Shown here piece by piece: positions 36,571 to 41,713 of a DNA stretch of 41,713 bases. This DNA comes from Candidatus Omnitrophota bacterium. GTDB lineage: Bacteria > Omnitrophota > Gorgyraeia > JAHIPI01. The DNA lies in contig JADHVZ010000017.1 of assembly GCA_016783745.1 (NCBI GenBank), positions 1-41,713 of the forward strand. Direction: 5' to 3'. Within the stretch, counting starts at the first letter, position 1. Each line of letters begins with the position of its first letter. A program made the translations under genes and the position numbers. The notes beneath the pieces were generated by a model, which was not told the origin of the DNA, did not search any database, and saw nothing but the letters and a program-made list of their open reading frames with translations.

Positions 36571-36596
36571 TTCGCAAAAAAAAGCGGAGGTTTTTT
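36571..36596 (+). terminator. Terminator-like hairpin that holds the methyltransferase Shine-Dalgarno
   Basis: AACCTTCGC, an A8 loop, and GCGGAGGTT followed by a T-run, ending only about 7 bases before the ATG at 36603. The GGAGG in the 3' arm is the only visible ribosome site for the methyltransferase. So this is either a terminator/attenuator or a translational gate. GCCTCC just upstream (36545-36552) could pair with GGAGG as an alternative structure. Confidence 0.6.
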
Positions 36597-36602
36597 ATAT
36601 TT

Positions 36603-37973
36603 ATGGCACCTACACTAACAATTCCGAAACAAAAAAAAGTCAATGGCAAGAGCAAATTTCTAGACTCTGGCGAGATCTTAGATCTATTTAAGAAGACGAA
36701 GATTTCTTCAGGCTGGAGCTTTGAAGGCGTTACTCGCAGTCAGACCTCTAAGCTTTCTCATTGCTATCACCGCTATCCTGCAAAATTTATCCCACAGTTA
36801 GTAGAGAAGTTGATGGATGAATATCTAATCGGCCATGGTCCGTTTCACGTCAATGATTTATTTATGGGTAGCGGAACTACTTTAGCATGTGCCATTGGGA
36901 GAGGATATTATGTCAGTGGCACAGATATCAATTATAGCGCGGAGTTAATTACGAGGGCCAAGTGTACTCCAATAGAGCCAATTTTATTGAAAAATAGGGT
37001 CGCTAAATTTCTTGAAGACTTGAGCTTTCTAAATGAAGCAGGCTTGCTTTCCTCTAAAAAGTATAAACCCCAGATACCTAAATCAAAACTTGAAAGAATA
37101 CAATATTGGTTTACGCCAGAAACAATTGAAGAACTAGGTATAATATTAAGAAGGATAGACTGCGAGAAAGACAATAGAGCAAAGGTGTTTTTAAGGTGTT
37201 GCTTTAGCCATGTTTTAAAGACTTGTTCTAGATGGTTAATGAGTAGCACAAAACCTACTATAGACAAAAACAAAAATATAGGGAAACCGATAAACGCTTT
37301 TAAAAAACACATTAATAAAATGGTAAAGGGCAACGAGGCTTTTTGGGAGATTGTGCCTGAGAAAGTCAGAAAAGATGTTAACAAATATTTTATAGCAAAA
37401 CGCCAAGATGCAAGGCGACAACCCACTGATGATAGCACTGTGGATATACAGATAACATCGAGCCCTTATGTTACAAGTTATGAGTATGCAGATTTGCATC
37501 AGTTGACTACAATTTGGCTTGAGCCGGAAGTAGATCTAAAGGGCTACAAAAAAGAATTTATAGGAACCTCTGCTAAAAGTAACGGTATAAGGGCATTGAA
37601 GAGTTATATTGGCAGAGATATAAGAGATAACTTATACAAAGTTAATAAAAAAATGGCAGATGAAGTAGAAGCATTTTTTGTTGACATGCAGGAGTGTTTT
37701 GACGAGACACATAGGATACTCAAACATGGTGGAAGGTGTTGTTACGTTATTGGTAATACTAAGTTGAAAGGCGTAGATATATTGAATGCTGAAGTTTTTG
37801 CTGAAAGTATGCAATATTCAGGGCTAGAAGTAGATAGAATTATCAAAAGAGAAATACCCTCAAAGATTTTGCCGTCTAAAAGAGACGCCAAAACCGGAAG
37901 ATTTGCGGCGAATGATAAAGCCAGTGTTTTTGCTTATCCGACAGAGTATATTATTATAGGGAGAAAGCCATGA
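36603..37973 (+). CDS. DNA methyltransferase, N4-cytosine/N6-adenine type (first of two)
   Basis: 456 residues. HRYPAKFIPQLVEKL (~56-70) fits motif X, LFMGSGTTLA (~86-95) is motif I for S-adenosylmethionine, and TSSPYVTSYEY (~285-295) is motif IV, with SSPY close to the SPPY of N4-cytosine enzymes. About 190 residues lie between I and IV, probably including the target recognition region. The end has CYVIGNTKLKG, matching the later catalytic-domain motifs. It modifies host DNA so that the endonuclease encoded next does not cut it. Its stop overlaps the endonuclease start (ATGA). The DNA is A/T-rich relative to flanking core genes, consistent with transfer. Confidence 0.88.
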   Translation: MAPTLTIPKQKKVNGKSKFLDSGEILDLFKKTKISSGWSFEGVTRSQTSKLSHCYHRYPAKFIPQLVEKLMDEYLIGHGPFHVNDLFMGSGTTLACAIGRGYYVSGTDINYSAELITRAKCTPIEPILLKNRVAKFLEDLSFLNEAGLLSSKKYKPQIPKSKLERIQYWFTPETIEELGIILRRIDCEKDNRAKVFLRCCFSHVLKTCSRWLMSSTKPTIDKNKNIGKPINAFKKHINKMVKGNEAFWEIVPEKVRKDVNKYFIAKRQDARRQPTDDSTVDIQITSSPYVTSYEYADLHQLTTIWLEPEVDLKGYKKEFIGTSAKSNGIRALKSYIGRDIRDNLYKVNKKMADEVEAFFVDMQECFDETHRILKHGGRCCYVIGNTKLKGVDILNAEVFAESMQYSGLEVDRIIKREIPSKILPSKRDAKTGRFAANDKASVFAYPTEYIIIGRKP

Positions 37974-38695
37974 CAATAAAAGAGTTGATAGACCTTTACG
38001 AAGCAAAGAAAAAACAATATGGAGCCGATGCGCATAAACATATTTCAAATTTGCTCAATGAAGCAAAGAAAATGCACAAAAAAGACTTTCTCAAAGGTGC
38101 AACAGCAAAAAAGGCGATTGCCGAAGGCAGACAGCCTGACCACGAACAGTCCTGGCGGGCCTTCAAGGGTAAAAACTTAGAAAAACTCATTGTGCATATA
38201 ATAAAAGAAGAGGTCGAAAGCCTAGGGCTGAAGATAATAGAAGGAAATACATTGGAGAGGACCAATAGTTCGAATTTGCCTAAAGAATTAAGCATGGTAA
38301 AAAGAAATCTTTTGGTTGACTATGGAGAATTTGGCTCTCATTTGCCCGATGTGGATATTATCATCTACAACCCAAAAGATTTTAAAGTTATTGCCGCAAT
38401 TTCCAGCAAGGTTACTCTTCGTGAAAGAATAGCGCAGACAGGATATTGGAAAATCAAGCTCGGTTCTGATAAGGCAACCGAACACATAAAAGTTTATTTT
38501 GTTACGCCTGATGAAGACGGCACACTCACCGTTAAGAAACCTGCTAAAAAAGGGCGCGCTATTGTAGAGGTTGATATAAACGGAAGCTATGTATTGAGCG
38601 AGACAGATATCGAAGAAAGCGACAAGGTGAAGATGTTCAATAAATTCATAGAAGACTTGAAAGGCTTGATTAAGAAAAATGGCAGTAAAAACTGA
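37970..38695 (+). CDS. Probable type II restriction endonuclease, CCGG-family/BsaWI-like
   Basis: 241 residues. An alpha-helical start (IKELIDLYEAKKKQYGADAHKHI) and KGKNLEKLIVHIIKEE (Glu ~71) lead to the nuclease core: SHLPDVDIIIYNP (PD at 126-127), VIAAISSKVTLRERIAQTGYW (Lys at 147). The K-x3-R-E-R pattern after the catalytic Lys is what the CCGG-family enzymes (NgoMIV, Bse634I, BsaWI) use to read CCGG. So a PD-(D/E)XK endonuclease with a target containing CCGG is likely; the flanking specificity is unknown. It lies between two methyltransferases with overlaps on both sides (4 and 17 bases). Confidence 0.75.
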   Translation: MTIKELIDLYEAKKKQYGADAHKHISNLLNEAKKMHKKDFLKGATAKKAIAEGRQPDHEQSWRAFKGKNLEKLIVHIIKEEVESLGLKIIEGNTLERTNSSNLPKELSMVKRNLLVDYGEFGSHLPDVDIIIYNPKDFKVIAAISSKVTLRERIAQTGYWKIKLGSDKATEHIKVYFVTPDEDGTLTVKKPAKKGRAIVEVDINGSYVLSETDIEESDKVKMFNKFIEDLKGLIKKNGSKN

Positions 38696-39374
38696 AAGTA
38701 AAAAACTAATTTTAGAATCTACCACACTTTGGGATTTTCCAAGGCAGAATTATGGCGACAGGCCACATGGCGATAATAAATTTAATGGCGTAACCCCAGC
38801 TTTTATAATCTGGAATTTACTCCAAAGATATACAAAAAAGGGTGATTTGGTAGTTGACCCCATGTGTGGCAGTGGTACCACCATAGATGTATGCAAGGAG
38901 GAAGGCAGAAAGGTTATTGGCTATGATATTGCGCCACGCCGTAAAGGTATTATCAAGAATGATGCGCGCAAGATACCATTAGAAGATAATTCTGCAGATT
39001 TCTTTTTTATAGATTCCCCTTACTCTGATAATATTAGCTATTCTAACAACCCTAAGTGTATCGGAAAAATATCATGCGAGAAAGAAGATTTTTTTGTTGC
39101 CCTTGACACTGTCGCCAAAGAAATTCATAGGGTACTAAAGCCGACAAAGGCAATGGCCTGGTTGATAGGCGACCAGTGCAAGAAAAAGACCTTCGTGCCA
39201 GTTGGATTTAAACTATATGAGATTTTGGCAAAATATCTTAGGCCGATAGATTTGGTCTGTATTTCACGACATAATCAGACTTCAAATACGCCAATTTGGC
39301 ATGAACGAGCTCGCATGTACAATTTTTACCTTAGAGGATTTAAATATCTGTTGATAATGAGCAAGGCCCATTAA
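38679..39374 (+). CDS. DNA methyltransferase, small TRM11-like type (second of two)
   Basis: 231 residues. TLWDFPRQNYGDRPHGDNKFNGVTPAFIIWN opens the family; VVDPMCGSGTTIDV (~58-71) is motif I; DFFFIDSPYSDNISYS (~107-122) contains motif IV with DSPY. RVLKPTKAMAWLIGDQ follows as in N6/N4 amino-methyltransferases. It is small and has little room for a separate recognition domain. Start overlaps the endonuclease by 17 bases. A second methyltransferase next to one endonuclease may mean a non-palindromic site, dual strand protection, or a second target. Confidence 0.85.
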   Translation: MAVKTESKKLILESTTLWDFPRQNYGDRPHGDNKFNGVTPAFIIWNLLQRYTKKGDLVVDPMCGSGTTIDVCKEEGRKVIGYDIAPRRKGIIKNDARKIPLEDNSADFFFIDSPYSDNISYSNNPKCIGKISCEKEDFFVALDTVAKEIHRVLKPTKAMAWLIGDQCKKKTFVPVGFKLYEILAKYLRPIDLVCISRHNQTSNTPIWHERARMYNFYLRGFKYLLIMSKAH

Positions 39375-39390
39375 AGATAGGGAGGAAAAA

Positions 39391-40488
39391 ATGGTCAGAT
39401 TCTTTAATATTACTAGGACATTATACAAAGTCAGCGATTTTATTACTTTTTTAAAATCAAATAATTTAGACTTAAGCCCTCGTTTTCAAAGGCGTTCAGT
39501 TTGGTCAAAAGGCACTAAATCATTTCTAGTCGATACTGTAATCAGAGGATTGCCTATTCCAATTATTTTTCTGCGTGATAAAGGAACCGATCCAAACACT
39601 TTTGAACCCAAAAGAGAAGTTATAGATGGACAGCAGAGAATTCGTACCGTAATTGCTTACGTGGCACCTAGCTTAGCCGCCAAATCTTTAAAGGAATTTG
39701 ATATTAATCGCGATAGTTTTGTTATTAGCAGGTCTCATAACAAAGATCTGGCTAATAAGACTTTTTCTCAGCTTGATGATGAAACTCGACAACGAATCCT
39801 CGATTACCAATTTAGCGTACATATTTTACCCCTTGATGTTGATGACCGAGAAATTCTTGAAATATTTATGAGAATGAATTCCACCTCTTACGAGCTAAAA
39901 CCCCAAGAGTTAAGAAATGCAAGATTTTTTGGAGAATTCAAAATGACTGTTTATAATCTTGCTGCAGGACAGCTTAATAGTTGGCGACAGTGGAAAATTT
40001 TCTCAGATGATGAAATTTCACGAATGGAAGAGGTCGAGTTAACATCTGAGTTAATATATTTAATGTTTAATGGCATAAGTAGCAAATCTAAAGCATCATT
40101 GGATAAAATATACTCAGAGAAAGATAGTGAATTTACGGGGAGGAAAATAGTAGAGAAGAGATTTAAATTAGTAATGGATAACATCGAACATTTTTTTGGG
40201 CAAAATATTAGCTCTTCACCGTATAGCAAGAAAACTTTATTTTATTCCTTTTTTGCAGTTTTTTATGATTTACTTTTTGGTTTAAACTCTACAATAAAGA
40301 GAAATATAAAAGCCAAAGCAATTAATAGCTCAGATATCAAATTAATAAAGGATTCTGAGGCAATATTCAAAACAAAGCCACTAGACGAAATATATAAGCT
40401 TTTTGGGAGAAGGACAACAGATATTAGGACAAGAAAGGCGTTATTTAACTTCATTCGTTGTGGAGGGAAAAATTGGCAAAAGCGCTAA
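39391..40488 (+). CDS. DUF262 (GmrS-type N-terminal) protein
   Basis: 365 residues with a strong GGGAGGA site. LDLSPRFQRRSVWSKGTKSFLVDTVIRGLPIPIIFL and EVIDGQQRIRTVIAYV (DGQQR at 79-83) are the DUF262 signature, a ParB/Srx-like fold that hydrolyses nucleotides in GmrSD and related phage-defence proteins. ILEIFMRMNSTSYELKPQELRNARFFGEF is the second conserved block (usually N.....L...E.R). No DUF1524 HNH nuclease (GmrD) is fused; the effector may be the HEPN protein next door. Its 3' end overlaps that gene by 16 bases. Confidence 0.85.
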   Translation: MVRFFNITRTLYKVSDFITFLKSNNLDLSPRFQRRSVWSKGTKSFLVDTVIRGLPIPIIFLRDKGTDPNTFEPKREVIDGQQRIRTVIAYVAPSLAAKSLKEFDINRDSFVISRSHNKDLANKTFSQLDDETRQRILDYQFSVHILPLDVDDREILEIFMRMNSTSYELKPQELRNARFFGEFKMTVYNLAAGQLNSWRQWKIFSDDEISRMEEVELTSELIYLMFNGISSKSKASLDKIYSEKDSEFTGRKIVEKRFKLVMDNIEHFFGQNISSSPYSKKTLFYSFFAVFYDLLFGLNSTIKRNIKAKAINSSDIKLIKDSEAIFKTKPLDEIYKLFGRRTTDIRTRKALFNFIRCGGKNWQKR

Positions 40489-41105
40489 TAGATTTTATTA
40501 GCAAACTCAACCATGGTTTTTCTATTTTAGAAAAAACAAGAAAAAGGGTCGAGTTCCTTTTTAGCAATGGCGACCTAACACGTAAAGAGATAGAGCAAAT
40601 ATATGGAACTCTTTTTCTTAATGCTTTTATAATATTTGAAGATTTTCTTGAAGAAACCTTTTTCAGCCTAGTTACTGGAAAGATTGATTCTCCAAAGGTA
40701 AAACCAAAGATTATAATAAAGAATAGAAAGATTGCTAGAGAAATTGTTTTTAGCGGAAGAGGATATGTTGATTGGTTTCCTTATGAAGAACGGACATTAA
40801 AACTTGCAAATGTTTTTTTCAAAAAAGGGCTCCCTTTCACAATATTAGATAGTAAAGACAGCCCTGTATTAAAGAGGCTTTGTTATATTCGTAATGCATT
40901 AGCGCATAAAAGTACCTATTCTTTAGGGCTCTTTCATGAAAAAGTGTTGTCTTCGGTACCACTTACTCAACGAGAAAAATATCCAACTAGTTTTCTAAGG
41001 TCTTATTTTAGATTATCGCCTGCACAAACCAGATATGAGCTCTATATTCTCGAGATGATGAATGTAGCAATAAAGCTTTGTAAAGTTAAACAAGTGGCCT
41101 TTTGA
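40473..41105 (+). CDS. HEPN-domain protein with RNase motif (MAE_28990-like)
   Basis: About 210 residues. I choose the TTG at 40473 because GGAGGG lies 5-6 bases upstream; an alternative TTG at 40458 lies before that site. A helical protein (IEQIYGTLFLNAFIIFEDFLEETFFSLV) with CYIRNALAHKSTYS: RNALAH is the R-x4-H motif of HEPN ribonucleases. HEPN proteins of the MAE_28990/RiboL-PSP type are often next to DUF262 genes. The likely role is RNA cleavage when the paired sensor is triggered, limiting phage. Its last codons run into the right inverted arm. Confidence 0.75.
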   Translation: MAKALIDFISKLNHGFSILEKTRKRVEFLFSNGDLTRKEIEQIYGTLFLNAFIIFEDFLEETFFSLVTGKIDSPKVKPKIIIKNRKIAREIVFSGRGYVDWFPYEERTLKLANVFFKKGLPFTILDSKDSPVLKRLCYIRNALAHKSTYSLGLFHEKVLSSVPLTQREKYPTSFLRSYFRLSPAQTRYELYILEMMNVAIKLCKVKQVAF

Positions 41106-41537
41106 AAATTGACCTCCTTCCGGGCAAATTTTGGGTGGGGGCAAAATTTGCCAAAGAAGAAGGTGGCGAAAAAAGGTATTTGTTCTTTGAGCAGAAAGGC
41201 AAAATTTTGGTGGGGGAAAATTTTGCCTTTCTGCAAAGGTTTCGGGTGTTGGCTCGGCAACCGCCGAAGCCACCCCTGTTAACGCATAGTGGCTGAGGCG
41301 GTGCGGACGAGCCACCCGCGTTATCACGCTTAGCGGCGAGGACGCAAAGTGGCTGTCGGCCACTTGCTTTACGCGCTTATAATTGGTTAGGCAGAAGTGG
41401 CCGACAGCCACTGCCGAGCCAGCGGGAAAGAATTTTTTGACAATTTTATTTAAAGGGTACCCTTTAAATAGGTTCTGATCTTCTGGTAAAGGGACGCCAT
41501 AATAAGAATAGACCGCTTTTAGCGGTCTATTCTTATT
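41097..41537. repeat. Right inverted arm of the accessory island
   Basis: Inverted relative to 35703-36153: shared landmarks include GCCTTTTGAAAATTGACC at the inner end, the two A/T hairpins with GTGGGGG loops, GGCTTCGGCGG-type segments, TTTAAAGGGTACCCTTTAAA, and the AATAAGAATAGACCGCT hairpin at the outer end. Its internal stem is AGTGGCTGTCGGCCACTT/complement (41348-41365/41395-41412), different in sequence from the left arm's but at the same place. Open frame MKIDLLPGKFWVGAKFAK at 41102. Confidence 0.85.
41491..41517 (+). repeat. Direct repeat of the tRNA-Glu 3' end (candidate attR)
   Basis: 27 bases identical to 35693-35719: GGGACGCC + ATAATAAG + AATAGACCGCT. It contains the last 9 bases of tRNA-Glu, including CCA, plus 18 bases downstream. 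Directly repeated ends at a tRNA 3' end are the usual footprint of site-specific integration. Confidence 0.8.
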
Positions 41538-41557
41538 GCTGAATATTAAAAAAGCAC

Positions 41558-41586
41558 TTGACTGTTTGATAAATATGGTATATACT
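41558..41586 (+). promoter_or_regulatory. Sigma-70 promoter of the ATPase gene
   Basis: TTGACT (41558-41563), 17-base spacer, TATACT (41581-41586). The leader to the ATG is about 30 bases. Confidence 0.75.
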
Positions 41587-41622
41587 CCTATTTAGTAAGA
41601 CTAAAATGGAGGATTATCCAAA

Positions 41623-41713
41623 ATGAGAGATATAAAAAGGATCTTGGATATAAAGCTCCCAGAACGTCAATCCGCGTTTCTGTGGGGGCCCAGGAAGACG
41701 GGTAAAACCTCAT
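41623..41713 (+). CDS. AAA_14/DUF4143-type ATPase, N-terminal part (cut by window end)
   Basis: Only 30 codons are visible: MRDIKRILDIKLPERQSAFL then WGPRKTGKTS. The last part is a P-loop (GPRKTGKT) in the position and form typical of the AAA_14 + DUF4143 ATPase family, which is common in uncultivated bacteria and of poorly known function. A GGAGG site lies 11 bases before the ATG. It lies outside the right edge of the island. Confidence 0.75.
   Translation, partial: MRDIKRILDIKLPERQSAFLWGPRKTGKTS

Noticed and set aside
41102-41296. Protein-coding gene for the MKIDLLPG frame
   Set aside because: The same frame appears in both inverted arms, is dominated by hairpin sequence and has no proper upstream ribosome site of its own; kept as repeat.
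35703-41537. Insertion sequence or composite transposon with IS ends
   Set aside because: The arms contain no transposase, and the interior genes are defence-like; direct repeats are 27 bp and copy the tRNA end, not a short target duplication.

Overview
This is a chromosomal window around a replication origin. It most likely comes from a diderm bacterium of the PVC/Omnitrophota type, but that placement is tentative. The clues are a YidC with a large periplasmic domain, a pseudopilin of the DUF1559 kind (C-terminal glycine-rich H...GGH signature) common in PVC-related phyla, secreted PKD-repeat proteins, and abundant intergenic palindromic repeats typical of uncultivated genomes.

Layout. (1) 1-5500 (+): the end of one secreted PKD-domain protein, a second complete PKD protein of 1127 residues, and between them a fragment of the rarA 3' end next to a REP-like palindrome. 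(2) 5495-16836 (-): PP-loop thiouridylase-like gene, rarA, a 6S RNA, pheT, pheS, a Ktr/Trk potassium uptake pair, and thrS-infC-rpmI-rplT. (3) 16872-18131 (-): tRNA-Leu, tRNA-Val, tRNA-Cys and a lone pseudopilin with its own promoter and terminator. (4) 18152-21819 (-): coaB and coaC as separate genes, rpoZ, gmk, yicC, ndk. (5) 21912-26346 (-): parB, parA with a parS-like site in the leader, a Jag_N-only khpB, yidC, yidD, rnpA, rpmH. (6) 26347-35604 (+): DnaA-box cluster, dnaA, a second box cluster with a DnaA-trio-like tract, dnaN, a DciA/DUF721 gene, gyrB with an in-frame mini-intein, gyrA and a small membrane protein. Transcription diverges at the origin. (7) 35624-41537: tRNA-Glu followed by a 5.8-kb accessory island. 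(8) 41558-end: promoter and start of an AAA ATPase.

The island is the most unusual part. It sits against the 3' end of tRNA-Glu. A 27-bp direct repeat of the tRNA end plus its downstream sequence lies at both edges, and just inside are inverted copies of a structured arm of about 440-450 bp. It carries a small HTH regulator, two DNA methyltransferases, a PD-(D/E)XK protein resembling the CCGG/BsaWI-type restriction enzymes, a DUF262 protein and a HEPN protein with RNALAH. It looks like a compact defence island. I see no integrase or transposase.

A second theme is intergenic hairpins whose arms are built from short tandem units, often 7 bases. They occur at seven places (about 1.5, 14.5, 17.0, 20.3, 22.8 and 32.8 kb, with related giant palindromes at 10.2-10.7 kb splitting pheS from pheT). 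Several housekeeping proteins are pared down: PheT lacks its tRNA-binding OB domain, ThrRS lacks TGS, and KhpB lacks KH and R3H.
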